A DNA stretch of 50,810 bases, from the NCBI RefSeq assembly GCF_022230955.1, contig NZ_JAKKFI010000120.1, positions 1 to 50,810 of the forward strand, given 5' to 3'. Positions 30,126-38,781 of the stretch are shown here, one piece after another (the first letter of the stretch is position 1; each line of letters starts with the position of its first letter). The notes under the pieces were generated by a model. That model saw nothing but the letters and a program-made list of their open reading frames with translations, was not told the DNA's origin and searched no databases. The position numbers and the translations under genes were made by a program. The DNA is from Micromonospora cabrerizensis (GTDB taxonomy: Bacteria > Actinomycetota > Actinomycetes > Mycobacteriales > Micromonosporaceae).

Positions 30126-32969
30126 GTGCCAAACGAAGCTGGAACCACCCGTCTGGTCATCGTCGAGTCACCGGCGAAGGCCAAGACGATCTCGGGCTAC
30201 CTTGGCCCGGGGTACGTCGTGGAGGCCAGCTTCGGTCACGTCCGCGACCTGCCGCGCAACGCCGCCGACGTGCCGGCCAAATACAAGAAGGAGCCCTGGG
30301 CCCGCCTCGGGGTGGACGTGGACAACGGCTTCCAGGCGCTCTATGTCGTCTCGGCCGATCGCCGGCAGCAGATCAGCAAGCTGGTGAAGCTGGCCAAGGA
30401 AGTCGACGAGATCTTCCTGGCGACGGATGAGGACCGCGAGGGCGAGGCCATCGCCTGGCACCTGGTCGAGACGCTCAAGCCCAAGGTCCCGGTCAAGCGG
30501 ATGGTCTTCCACGAGATCACCAAGCCGGCGATCCAGGCGGCCGTGGCCAACCCCCGGGAGATCGACCGCGACCTGGTCGACGCCCAGGAGGCCCGGCGGA
30601 TCCTCGACCGGCTCTACGGCTACGAGGTCTCCCCGGTGCTGTGGAAGAAGGTCATGCCGAGGCTCTCGGCGGGCCGGGTGCAGTCGGTGGCGACCCGCAT
30701 CGTGGTCGAGCGGGAGCGGCAGCGGATGGCCTTCCGCACCGCCGAATACTGGGACATCCTGGCCACCCTCGCCGTGGCCAACGCCGGCGAGGGCCCGCGT
30801 GCCTTCAACGCCACCCTGATCGCGTTGAACGGCGACCGGATCGCCACCGGTAAGGACTTCGAGCCGACGACCGGTCGGGTCCGGGCCGGCGCCGGGGTGG
30901 TCCACCTCGACGAGAGTGGCGCCCGCGGTCTCGCGGCCCGACTCGACGGACGGCCGTTCACCGTCACCCGGGTCGAGGAGAAGCCCTACCGTCGTCGCCC
31001 GTACGCGCCGTTCATCACCTCGACCCTCCAGCAGGAGGCGGCCCGCAAGCTGCGCCTGTCCTCGCAGCAGACGATGCGCACCGCGCAGCGGCTCTACGAG
31101 AACGGCTACATCACCTATATGCGTACCGACTCGGTGAACCTGTCGGAGACCGCCATCTCGGCGGCCCGCCGACAGATCGTCGAGCTGTACGGCGAGCGCA
31201 GTGTGCCGCCGGAGCCGCGTCGCTACACCGGCAAGGTGAAGAACGCGCAGGAGGCGCACGAGGCGATCCGCCCGGCGGGGGACAACTTCCGCACCCCGGG
31301 CGAGGTGGCCAAGGAGCTGTCGACCGAGGAGTTCAAGCTCTACGAGCTGATCTGGCGGCGGACCATCGCCTCGCAGATGACCGACGCGGTCGGCTCCAGC
31401 GTCTCGGTGCGGATCCGGGCGGTCTCCACCTCCCAGGAGGAAGCCGACTTCGGCGCGACCGGCAAGACGATCACGGACCCGGGCTTCCTGCGCGCGTACG
31501 TCGAGTCCAGCGACGACGAGAACGCCGAGGCCGAGGACGCCGAGCGCCGGCTGCCGACCCTGGTCAAGGACCAGAAGCTGACCGCCGACGAGCTGGCCGC
31601 GCAGGGTCACCACACCCAGCCGCCGTCGCGCTACACCGAGGCGTCGCTGGTCAAGGCCCTGGAAGAGCTGGGCATCGGCCGCCCGTCGACCTACGCGTCG
31701 ATCATGCAGACGATCCAGGACCGGGGGTACGTCACCAAGCGCGGCCAGGCGATGATCCCGACCTTCCTGGCCTTCGCGGTGATCGGCCTGATGGAGCGGC
31801 ACTACCCCCGCCTCATCGACTACGACTTCACCGCCACGATGGAAAACGAGCTGGACGAGATCGCCGGCGGTGACCACGCGGCGGTCGACTTCCTCACCGC
31901 GTTCTACTTCGGCAGCTCCAACGGTGCCGGCGACCAGGACATCGCCCGCTCCGGTGGGCTCAAGAAGCTGGTCACCGAGAACCTCAGCGACATCGACGCC
32001 CGCAGCGTCAACTCCATCCCGCTCTTCGTCGACGACGACGGCCGCGAGGTCGTGGTGCGGGTCGGCCGGTACGGGCCGTACCTGCAACGGGAACTGCCCG
32101 GCGGCGAGCAGCCGGCACCGGCTGCCGAGGGCGAGGAGGGCGGCTCCCAGGGCGACCGGGCGCCGATCCCCGAGGGCCTGGCCCCGGACGAGCTGACGCC
32201 GGAGAAGGTGCACGAGCTGTTCCTCGGCGGCAGCGGCGAGCGCAAGCTCGGCGACGACCCCGCCACCGGCGAGCCGATCGTGCTCAAGTCCGGCCGGTTC
32301 GGCCCGTACGTGTCCAGCGGTGAGCGCAAGTCGTCGCTGCTGCGGACGCAGACGCCGGACTCGCTGACCCTGGAGGAGGCGCTCAAGCTGCTCAGCCTTC
32401 CCCGGCTGATCGGTGTCGCCCCGGACGGCGTCGAGGTGTTCGCCAACAACGGCCGCTACGGCCCGTACGTCAAGCAGGGCGAGGAGTTCCGTTCGCTGGA
32501 CTCCGAGGACAAGATGTTCACCGTCACGTTGGACGAGGCGCTGGCTCTGCTGGCCGCCCCGAAGGCGCGTGGACGGCGGGCGGCGGCGCCACCCCTGCGC
32601 GAGATGGGCGTGGACCCGGCGACCGAGAAGCCGATGGTGATCAAGGACGGTCGGTTCGGTCCGTACGTCACCGACGGGGAGTTCAACGCGTCGCTGCGGC
32701 GCGGGCAGACCCCCGAGGCGCTGACCATCGAGGAAGCGTCCGAGATGCTGGCCGAGAAGCGGGCGAAGGGTCCGGCGCCGCGGAAGAAGGCGGCGGCGAA
32801 GAAGGCCCCCGCCAAGAAGGCCACGGCGACGAAGAAGACGGCTGCCGCCAGCAAGTCCACGGCCGCGAAGAAGACCACGACGGCCAAGGCGACGACGGCC
32901 AAGGCGGCGGCCAAGAAGGGCCCGGCGAAGAAGGCCGCCCCACGCAAGGCGGCCACCAGCACGGAGTAG
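30126..32969 (+). CDS. topA: DNA topoisomerase I (type IA)
   Basis: This 947-residue enzyme relaxes negatively supercoiled DNA. The Toprim domain opens with VIVESPAKAKTI and carries DEDREGE near residue 100. The catalytic tyrosine lies in TYMRTDS near residue 330, and the core is complete (SAGRVQSVATRIV; PSTYASIMQTIQDRGYV). Three C-terminal GRxGPYV repeats replace zinc fingers, and a Lys/Ala-rich tail of about 60 residues (AKKAPAKKA type) follows, as in other actinobacterial TopA. GTG 30126 has a GGGGAG-type ribosome-binding site. It is followed by a terminator and then by accessory DNA instead of tmk. Confidence 0.97.
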   Translation: MPNEAGTTRLVIVESPAKAKTISGYLGPGYVVEASFGHVRDLPRNAADVPAKYKKEPWARLGVDVDNGFQALYVVSADRRQQISKLVKLAKEVDEIFLATDEDREGEAIAWHLVETLKPKVPVKRMVFHEITKPAIQAAVANPREIDRDLVDAQEARRILDRLYGYEVSPVLWKKVMPRLSAGRVQSVATRIVVERERQRMAFRTAEYWDILATLAVANAGEGPRAFNATLIALNGDRIATGKDFEPTTGRVRAGAGVVHLDESGARGLAARLDGRPFTVTRVEEKPYRRRPYAPFITSTLQQEAARKLRLSSQQTMRTAQRLYENGYITYMRTDSVNLSETAISAARRQIVELYGERSVPPEPRRYTGKVKNAQEAHEAIRPAGDNFRTPGEVAKELSTEEFKLYELIWRRTIASQMTDAVGSSVSVRIRAVSTSQEEADFGATGKTITDPGFLRAYVESSDDENAEAEDAERRLPTLVKDQKLTADELAAQGHHTQPPSRYTEASLVKALEELGIGRPSTYASIMQTIQDRGYVTKRGQAMIPTFLAFAVIGLMERHYPRLIDYDFTATMENELDEIAGGDHAAVDFLTAFYFGSSNGAGDQDIARSGGLKKLVTENLSDIDARSVNSIPLFVDDDGREVVVRVGRYGPYLQRELPGGEQPAPAAEGEEGGSQGDRAPIPEGLAPDELTPEKVHELFLGGSGERKLGDDPATGEPIVLKSGRFGPYVSSGERKSSLLRTQTPDSLTLEEALKLLSLPRLIGVAPDGVEVFANNGRYGPYVKQGEEFRSLDSEDKMFTVTLDEALALLAAPKARGRRAAAPPLREMGVDPATEKPMVIKDGRFGPYVTDGEFNASLRRGQTPEALTIEEASEMLAEKRAKGPAPRKKAAAKKAPAKKATATKKTAAASKSTAAKKTTTAKATTAKAAAKKGPAKKAAPRKAATSTE

Positions 32970-33004
32970 GCCGTCTGATCTTTCTGGCGCTGTACCAGCG
33001 CTCC

Positions 33005-33053
33005 AGATCTTGGACAGTTTCCGTTCAGACAGGACGGAAACTGTCCAAGATCT
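33005..33053 (+). terminator. topA terminator formed by a 20-bp perfect inverted repeat
   Basis: Arms 33005-33024 and 33034-33053 are perfectly complementary (AGATCTTGGACAGTTTCCGT and its inverse) with a 9-nt loop and are followed by a T-run. It is a strong intrinsic terminator 36 bp past the topA stop codon. Confidence 0.9.
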
Positions 33054-33114
33054 TTTTTGTGGTGTTCCGGGTCACCAGCGAGGCGAGGTATTCGCGATCT
33101 CACCGGTACCGCCG

Positions 33115-33120
33115 TACCGT
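33115..33120 (+). promoter_or_regulatory. -10 box of a leaderless promoter for the TetR gene
   Basis: TACCGT ends 6 nt before ATG 33127 and directly abuts ATG 33121. The spacing favours 33127 as both the transcription and translation start. Confidence 0.5.
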
Positions 33121-33126
33121 ATGACC

Positions 33127-33789
33127 ATGCCGGCAAGCCGCGAGCCCGTGCCCGCCGAGGTCACGATCACCCGCAGGAGGCGTGCCGGCGGCGAGAAGCG
33201 GAGCGCTGTTCTCGACGCCGTGGCGGACGTGCTCGCCGTCCGTGGATACGAGAACACGCGGTTCGCGGACGTGTCGGCGGCCGGCGGGGTGGCGATCAGT
33301 ACCCTCCAGACCTACTTCGGTTCGCGCGAGGACATGGTCATCGAGGCCATGCGGGTGTTCACCGACCGGGAGGTCGATGCCCTGCGGGCGGTGTCCGCCG
33401 CCGAAGCCGACCCGTGGCGACGACTGGTCGCGCTGGCGGACCGGAGTCTGCACAACTCGGAGCGCACCAGGCAGGTTCTGGTCGAGTTCTGGCGGTCCGC
33501 GATGCGCGACGACGAACTCCGCGCCTACAGCGCCGAGGTGCAGACGCGTTACCGGGCACCCTTCCTGGCCGCCGTGCGGGAGGGCGTCGAGCGGGGTGCG
33601 TTCACGCCGACCCACGACGCCGAGACGGTGACGGATCTTCTGCTCTCGGCGCTGGCCGGTCTGATCATCTTTCGCGTCCAGCGCGAACCCAGGCCGATGC
33701 CCGCGGAATTCCGCGACGTCCTGCTGGCCCAGCTCAGGCTGACGCTGGGCGTCCCGGCGTCCGCGGAGCCCCACACCCGAACGGATTGA
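33127..33789 (+). CDS. TetR-family transcriptional regulator
   Basis: This 220-residue regulator has the N-terminal helix-turn-helix RSAVLDAVADVLAVRGYENT, FADVSAAGGVAISTLQTYFG, SREDMVIEAM typical of TetR, and a ligand-binding C-terminal part. It begins an operon with an ABM monooxygenase-like gene 6 bp downstream and an SGNH hydrolase, so it probably controls that cassette. Ligand unknown. The start is taken at ATG 33127 from the leaderless promoter; ATG 33121 is an alternative and the open frame reaches back to 33010 through the terminator. Confidence 0.88.
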   Translation: MPASREPVPAEVTITRRRRAGGEKRSAVLDAVADVLAVRGYENTRFADVSAAGGVAISTLQTYFGSREDMVIEAMRVFTDREVDALRAVSAAEADPWRRLVALADRSLHNSERTRQVLVEFWRSAMRDDELRAYSAEVQTRYRAPFLAAVREGVERGAFTPTHDAETVTDLLLSALAGLIIFRVQREPRPMPAEFRDVLLAQLRLTLGVPASAEPHTRTD

Positions 33790-33795
33790 GGAACG

Positions 33796-34098
33796 ATGAC
33801 CACCACCGTCGAGATCACCCGCTTCCGGGCGTCCGCGGGGCGCGCCGAGGCGCTGCTGGCCGCGCGGCCGGCGATGCTGCGCGACTTCGAGACCGACCGT
33901 GCCGGCTTCCTCGGCGCGCGACTGATCCGACTGGCGAACGACGAATGGCTGGACATCGTCTTCTGGGCATCGTCCGAGGACTTCGCCGAGTCCCGGCGTC
34001 GCGGCGGTGACCGGCCCGGCATCCAGGCGTTCTTCTCGCTGATCGACGCGGTGATCAGCAGCGAGGAGGGCACCACGACCGGCGAGGTGGGCGCGTGA
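33796..34098 (+). CDS. ABM-domain (antibiotic biosynthesis monooxygenase-like) protein
   Basis: This 100-residue ferredoxin-like alpha/beta protein has the pattern VEITRFRASAGRAEALLAAR, FLGARLIRLANDEWLDIVFW typical of ABM/dimeric alpha-beta-barrel proteins. Members oxygenate aromatic or quinone substrates without cofactors or act as heme-degrading and binding proteins. The ATG is 6 nt after the TetR stop codon with GAGGAACG just upstream, so it is translated from the same mRNA. Substrate unknown. Confidence 0.75.
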   Translation: MTTTVEITRFRASAGRAEALLAARPAMLRDFETDRAGFLGARLIRLANDEWLDIVFWASSEDFAESRRRGGDRPGIQAFFSLIDAVISSEEGTTTGEVGA

Positions 34099-34135
34099 CG
34101 GCCGCGGCGTGGTGCGAGCGGTGGATGGTACGACC

Positions 34136-35230
34136 ATGATCTGGGCAGCCGGTTTCCGTACCGCGGTCATCAGCCCCCACGAACAGCTCCAGTTCAGCGA
34201 ACCCCGTGGCTTCGCCGACCAGACCGTTCGTCAGGTGCTGCACCTGGCCGGCGGCGGAGAGGCTTTCCGCGTACGGCTGACGAACCGCTTCGGACACACC
34301 CCGTTGACGGTCGGGGCGGCGGCGGTGGCCGTCGGTCACCGTCAGGCCGCGCTCGCCTTCGGCGGCGCCGAGCGCTGCGTCATCCCGGCGGGCGCAGAGG
34401 TCGTCACGGACCCGGTCGCCCTTCCCGTCGCGGCTGGCGCGGATCTGGTCCTGAGCCTCTACTTTCCCGAGAGGACCGGGCTGGTCACCCACTCCCACAA
34501 ACCAGCGGAGGTGGCTCGCGTCGCCGCCGGCAACCAGGTCACGTCTCCCACTCTCCCGTGGACCGAGCAGGTCGAGGCCAGGTTCGCGGTCACCGGTGTC
34601 GACGTGCTCGCCGCACCGGGCACCGCGGTCGCCGTGGCCTTCGGTGACTCCTGGTTCGAGGGGGTCGGCACCACGACGAGCGCAAACCATCGCTCGGTCG
34701 ATTACCTCAACCGCAGGCTGAAGCGCGGCTGGACCGTCAACCAGGGCATCGCCGGGAACCGCCTGCTGCGCGACGGTGTCGGCGAACACGCTCTGTCCCG
34801 CTTCGACCGGGACGTCCTCTCGATGCCGGCCCTGACCCATGTCCTGGTCCACTTCGGCATCAACGACCTCGGTCTTCCCGGCATGTTGGGCGAACCTCCC
34901 GTCACCGCCGGCGAGCTGGTCGAAGGCTTCCGCGCCCTGGCCGACCGTGCCCACGGCGCCGGCCTGCGGATCCTCGCCGCCACCATCGGTCCCTTCGGCG
35001 GCGCCGGCATCAGCACGCCGGAGGGTCTTGCCGTCCGGCGCGAGGTGAACGACTGGATCCGCACGACCGACACCTTCGACTCCGTGTTCGACGTGGCACG
35101 GGCCGTAGCGAACCCGGACGCCCCCGACCGCATCCACCCGGCTCTGGACAGCGGCGACGGGATGCACCTGAACGACAGGGGCGCCGAGGCCATGGCCGGT
35201 GCCGTCGACCTGGACGACCTCGCGCTCTAG
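34136..35230 (+). CDS. SGNH/GDSL-type hydrolase
   Basis: This enzyme of about 364 residues has an N-terminal beta-rich domain (FSEPRGFADQTVRQVLHLAG; FRVRLTNRFGHTPLTVGAAA) and a C-terminal SGNH fold. The catalytic residues are visible: GDSW near residue 170 (Ser), the Gly block NQGIAGNR, GINDLG (Asn) and DGMHLND with Asp and His. It likely acts as an esterase on a carbohydrate or small ester; no signal peptide is seen. ATG 34136 starts where homologues begin (W-A-x-x-F-R-T-A-V); GTG 34109 is nine codons upstream. It ends 15 bp before the stop codon of a convergent oxidase. Confidence 0.85.
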   Translation: MIWAAGFRTAVISPHEQLQFSEPRGFADQTVRQVLHLAGGGEAFRVRLTNRFGHTPLTVGAAAVAVGHRQAALAFGGAERCVIPAGAEVVTDPVALPVAAGADLVLSLYFPERTGLVTHSHKPAEVARVAAGNQVTSPTLPWTEQVEARFAVTGVDVLAAPGTAVAVAFGDSWFEGVGTTTSANHRSVDYLNRRLKRGWTVNQGIAGNRLLRDGVGEHALSRFDRDVLSMPALTHVLVHFGINDLGLPGMLGEPPVTAGELVEGFRALADRAHGAGLRILAATIGPFGGAGISTPEGLAVRREVNDWIRTTDTFDSVFDVARAVANPDAPDRIHPALDSGDGMHLNDRGAEAMAGAVDLDDLAL

Positions 35231-35245
35231 CCTCCGTCGACGCCG

Positions 35246-36562
35246 TCAGACCCCGAGGACGTGGGTCAGGTGCGGGTTGGTGAAGACCCGGTGCGGGTCC
35301 AGCCGGTCGCGGACGGCCTGGAAGTCCGCGAAGCGGGGGTACGCGTCGGCCAGCGAGGCCGCGTCGCGGTAGTGCAGCTTGCCCCAGTGCGGGCGTCCGC
35401 CCAGCTCGGCGGCCACCTTCTCGAAGGCCTGGAAGTACGGCTCGTACGGCATTCCGACGTACTGGTGTACGGCGATGTAGGCGTTGTCCCGCCCGTAGCC
35501 GTGCGAGAGCCAGATGTCGTCGGCGGCGGTGAAGCGCACCTCCACCGGGAAGAGCACCTTGAACGGCAGCCCGTCCACGATCCGCCGGAGGGCGGCGAGC
35601 GCCTCGGGCAGCGCCTCGCGGGGCAGGCCGTACTCCATCTCCACGAAGCGGACCCGGCGCGGGGTGCAGAACACCCGGTCCGAGCGGCCGGTGTAGTGGC
35701 GTTCGGTGAGGGCGCGGGCGGAGACCGCGCTGATCCCCGGTGCCAGCGCGGGCATGGCGCGGCCGAGGCGGCAGGCGCCCGCGAAGACGGTGTTGGACAG
35801 GAAGTCGTCGTCCAACCAGCCGCGCCAGCGGGGCAGTGGCCGGTCGTTGGCGGGTACCCGGTCGTTGGTCTTGACCTGCACCCGGGAGGTGTAGGGGAAC
35901 CAGTAGAACTCGACGTGGTCGTGCGCGCCGACAAGGGTGGGCAGGTCACCGAGCACGTCGGCCATCTCGGCCGGACGTTCGTGGGCGTGCAGGACGAAGG
36001 CGTCCACGCAGCGCAGGGTGACCTCGACCAGGACGCCGAGCGCGCCGAGTGACACCCGGGCGGCGGCGAGGACGTCGGGGTTCTCGTCGGCGGAGCAGCG
36101 CAGCACCTCGCCGGTGCCGGTGACCAGGGTGACCGCCTCCACGAAGGTGGACAGGCACCCGTAGCCGGCGCCGGTGCCGTGGGTGCCCGTGGAGATCGCC
36201 CCGGCGACCGTCTGTGCGTCGATGTCGCCGAGGTTCGGCAGCGCGAGGCCGTGCCGGGCGAGCAGGCCGTTGAGCGCGTGCAGGGTCATTCCGGCCGGTA
36301 CGGTGACCAGTCGGTGGGCTACGTCGACGCTGACGACGGTGTCCAGCTCGGACAGCTCCATCCGGCGGTCGTCGGCGAGCGCGACGGCGGTGAACGAGTG
36401 GCCGCTGCCGGTGACCCGGATCCGACCACCGTCGGCCGCGACCGATCGGACGGCTTCCGCGACCTCGGTCGGCGAGCCGGGGCGCAGGATGGCGGTGGCG
36501 CTGCCACGCTGGTTGCCGGCCCAGTTGGACCACTTGGCGGTGAGCGATGCGGTGCCGACCAT
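35246..36562 (-). CDS. FAD-linked lactone/alditol oxidase (D-arabinono-1,4-lactone oxidase family)
   Basis: This 438-residue vanillyl-alcohol-oxidase-type flavoenzyme has FAD-binding RVTGSGHSFT (the His is the covalent flavin site in this family), the segment GDIDAQTVAGAISTGTHGTG, and the C-terminal ALO domain with GGRPHWGKLHY. It resembles L-gulonolactone/arabinonolactone oxidases (Rv1771-like). It oxidises a sugar lactone or sugar alcohol using O2 or another acceptor. ATG 36562 has GAGGAG 5 nt upstream. It is divergent from a TetR gene with palindromes between them, so TetR control is likely. Confidence 0.9.
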   Translation of the reverse strand: MVGTASLTAKWSNWAGNQRGSATAILRPGSPTEVAEAVRSVAADGGRIRVTGSGHSFTAVALADDRRMELSELDTVVSVDVAHRLVTVPAGMTLHALNGLLARHGLALPNLGDIDAQTVAGAISTGTHGTGAGYGCLSTFVEAVTLVTGTGEVLRCSADENPDVLAAARVSLGALGVLVEVTLRCVDAFVLHAHERPAEMADVLGDLPTLVGAHDHVEFYWFPYTSRVQVKTNDRVPANDRPLPRWRGWLDDDFLSNTVFAGACRLGRAMPALAPGISAVSARALTERHYTGRSDRVFCTPRRVRFVEMEYGLPREALPEALAALRRIVDGLPFKVLFPVEVRFTAADDIWLSHGYGRDNAYIAVHQYVGMPYEPYFQAFEKVAAELGGRPHWGKLHYRDAASLADAYPRFADFQAVRDRLDPHRVFTNPHLTHVLGV

Positions 36563-36573
36563 GCGCGCTCCTC

Positions 36574-36600
36574 ATTCATGAATATGAACTGACTTCATAT
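36574..36600. promoter_or_regulatory. AT-rich overlapping dyads in the divergent oxidase/TetR promoter
   Basis: ATTCATGAAT (36574-36583) is a perfect palindrome, overlapping ATATGAA-N5-TTCATAT (36582-36600). It sits in unusually AT-rich DNA just upstream of the oxidase start and is a candidate operator and -10 region. Confidence 0.45.
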
Positions 36601-36655
36601 CAGGAACGTTCTACCTGGTAAATACCGCAATTGCGATCCGCTCGTTGTACCGGTA

Positions 36656-36671
36656 GTCACGGACTCGTGAC
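36656..36671. promoter_or_regulatory. Dyad GTCACG-N4-CGTGAC near the TetR promoter
   Basis: A perfect 6-bp inverted repeat with a 4-bp spacer lies between a TTGTAC element (36645-36650) and a TATAGA element (36673-36678) ahead of the TetR gene. It suits autoregulation. Confidence 0.4.
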
Positions 36672-36710
36672 GTATAGATATGTTCATCCGTCGAAGGGGG
36701 GTGGCACCGA

Positions 36711-37394
36711 GTGTCCACACCAGCCGCCACGACCGGGCCGCTGCGCCGCGTACCGGTGCAGGGTCGAAGTGTCGCGCGGGTACAGCGCATGTTGGATGCC
36801 TGCGCCGAACTCGTCGACGAGGTGGGGTACGAGGGGCTGACCACGACCCTGCTCGCCGAACGGGCCGAAGTGGCGATCGGGTCGGTCTACCAGTTCTTCC
36901 CGGACAAACGGGCGATCGTGCAGGCGTTGACCCTGCGAACGATGGAGTCCTACCTCCAGCGCCTCGACGAGCGGTTCGCCTCCGACGAGATGACCCACTG
37001 GTGGGACGGCGTCGACGCGGGGATCGACGAGTACATCACGATGCACCGCACCGTCCCGGGCTTCCGTACCCTGCACTTCGGCGACGTGGTCGACCTGCAC
37101 CTGCTCGACGAGCAGCGGGACAACAACGGCGTGATCGCCGACCAGTTGGCCCGGGTGCTCACCGAGCGTTTCGGGCTCACCGACGTACCGAAGCTGCGCT
37201 TCGTCCTGGAGATCGCGGTCGAGGCGGCGGACGCGCTGATCAAGCTCGCGTTCCGGCGCAGGTCCGACGGCGACGAGCGGGTGCTGCTGGAGGCGAAGGC
37301 GCTGATCCGGGAGTACCTGCATCGCCAGGTCGACGGCCCGGACAGCGGTCGGGCCATCGCCGAGCAACCGACCGAGGCGGCCCAGCCCGCCTGA
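36711..37394 (+). CDS. TetR-family transcriptional regulator
   Basis: This 227-residue protein has the helix-turn-helix VQRMLDACAELVDEVGYEGL, TTTLLAERAEVAIGSVYQFF, PDKRAIVQAL, clearly TetR. The C-terminal part (YITMHRTVPGFRTLHFGDVV and EAADALIKLAFRRR) is ligand-binding. GTG 36711 has a GGGGGG-rich ribosome-binding region upstream. It is divergent from the lactone/alditol oxidase and convergent with the PLP enzyme gene (stop-to-start gap 30 bp), and probably regulates the oxidase and itself through the palindromes in the 148-bp intergenic region. Confidence 0.9.
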   Translation: MSTPAATTGPLRRVPVQGRSVARVQRMLDACAELVDEVGYEGLTTTLLAERAEVAIGSVYQFFPDKRAIVQALTLRTMESYLQRLDERFASDEMTHWWDGVDAGIDEYITMHRTVPGFRTLHFGDVVDLHLLDEQRDNNGVIADQLARVLTERFGLTDVPKLRFVLEIAVEAADALIKLAFRRRSDGDERVLLEAKALIREYLHRQVDGPDSGRAIAEQPTEAAQPA

Positions 37395-37423
37395 GCCCTG
37401 CTCGCGGGCCCGGGGTGGGCGGG

Positions 37424-38632
37424 TCAGAGGAACGCCTGCCCCTCGCCCCGGTAGGTCGGGACGGTCGCCACCACCGCGTCCCCCTCGACCAGGTGCAGCT
37501 CGTTGACCCGTTCACACAGCTCACCAGCCTTGGCGTGCCGGAACCACACCCGGTCGCCGACCTGGAGGGTGGCCGCGGCCGCACCGGACAACGGGGTCTG
37601 CACCTCGCCGGCGCCCTCGCTGCCGACCAGTTTGAGCCCGGCCGGCAGCCACGGTCGGGGCAACCGGCTGTCGGCGGCCGGGCCGGAGGCGATCCAGCCG
37701 CCACCGAGCACCGTCGCCAACTCCGGCGTCGGCCGGCGGACCACCGCACAGGCGAAGAACGCCGCCGGGGTGGGCCGCCAGGCGCGGTACGCGTCGAACA
37801 GCGTCGGCCCGTACAGGCCCGATCCCGCGGTGACCTCGGTGACCGCGGGATCGGCGCTGGTCGCCGCCACGCTGCCGGTGCCGCCGCCGTTGACGAACTC
37901 CAGGTCGGCGTGCTCGCGTACCGCGGCCACCGCCGCACCCCGGCGGGCCAGCAACTCGCGGTACGACCCGCGCTGGGCCAGCCTGATCGCGCCCGCCAGC
38001 AGCGTCCGCCCCGGCGGCGCGTCGCCCAGGCCGGCGATCTGCGCCTCGTACGACATGAGCCCGGCCAGCCGGAAGCCCGGCCGCCCGGCGATGGTGGCGG
38101 CGAGCGCGCCGGCGGCCCGTGCGCTGTGCACCGGTGAGCGGCGGACGCCGACGTGCACCCGCCCGCGCATCGGCCGCCAGGAGGCGTCCAGATCCAGGCA
38201 GAGCCGCAGCTCGGCGCGCTGCCCGGGGGCGCGGACGTCGTCGATCAGGTCGAGCTGCCCGGTGCCGTCGATCATCAGGGTGATCGCGGCGGCCAGCGCC
38301 GGGTCGGCGGACAGCTCGGCGAGTGCCGCCCGGTCCACGCTCGGGTACGCGACCAGCACGTCGTCGCTGACACCGGCGCGGACCAGCCAGATCGCCTCGG
38401 GGAGGGTGAACGCCATCACTCCCCGCCAGCCGGGTCGGGCGAGCGCTCTGTCGATCAACTCCCGGGAGCGGACCGACTTGCTGGCCAGCCGGAGCGGTTT
38501 GCCGGCGGCGCGGTCGGCCAGGGCGGCCGAGTTGGCGTCGAAGGCGGTGAGGTCGACCACCGCGTACGGCGGGTCGAGGTGTGCGGTTGCCCGATCCAGG
38601 CGCTCGCGAAGTTTGTCGCTTTCGATGGCCAC
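37424..38632 (-). CDS. PLP-dependent alanine racemase-fold enzyme, D-amino acid dehydratase/aldolase-like
   Basis: This 402-residue protein begins with an alanine-racemase-type PLP barrel: the cofactor Lys is in RLASKSVRSREL, and LEFVNGGGTGSV is the phosphate-binding glycine loop. The C-terminal beta domain ends with FRHAKAGELCERVNELHLV; the paired His and Cys match the zinc ligands of D-serine/D-threonine dehydratases. It probably deaminates a D-hydroxy amino acid or cleaves it as an aldolase. A pairing of this gene with a TetR gene and a lactone oxidase occurs in many Actinobacteria. ATG 38632; divergent from the MFS-tmk gene. Confidence 0.87.
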   Translation of the reverse strand: MAIESDKLRERLDRATAHLDPPYAVVDLTAFDANSAALADRAAGKPLRLASKSVRSRELIDRALARPGWRGVMAFTLPEAIWLVRAGVSDDVLVAYPSVDRAALAELSADPALAAAITLMIDGTGQLDLIDDVRAPGQRAELRLCLDLDASWRPMRGRVHVGVRRSPVHSARAAGALAATIAGRPGFRLAGLMSYEAQIAGLGDAPPGRTLLAGAIRLAQRGSYRELLARRGAAVAAVREHADLEFVNGGGTGSVAATSADPAVTEVTAGSGLYGPTLFDAYRAWRPTPAAFFACAVVRRPTPELATVLGGGWIASGPAADSRLPRPWLPAGLKLVGSEGAGEVQTPLSGAAAATLQVGDRVWFRHAKAGELCERVNELHLVEGDAVVATVPTYRGEGQAFL

Positions 38633-38781
38633 GTGTGCACGCTAACTGTCCGACGGAGAATGCGAAATACCCTCGCGTACGTCCGGGCTGCGGCCGGTAG
38701 CTCCGGCGGCCTAGGCTCAGCGAGCAGGAGAATGTCGCCCGTGGGGTGGCCCCCCACCGGGTCTAGAGTGTTCCACCGGAG

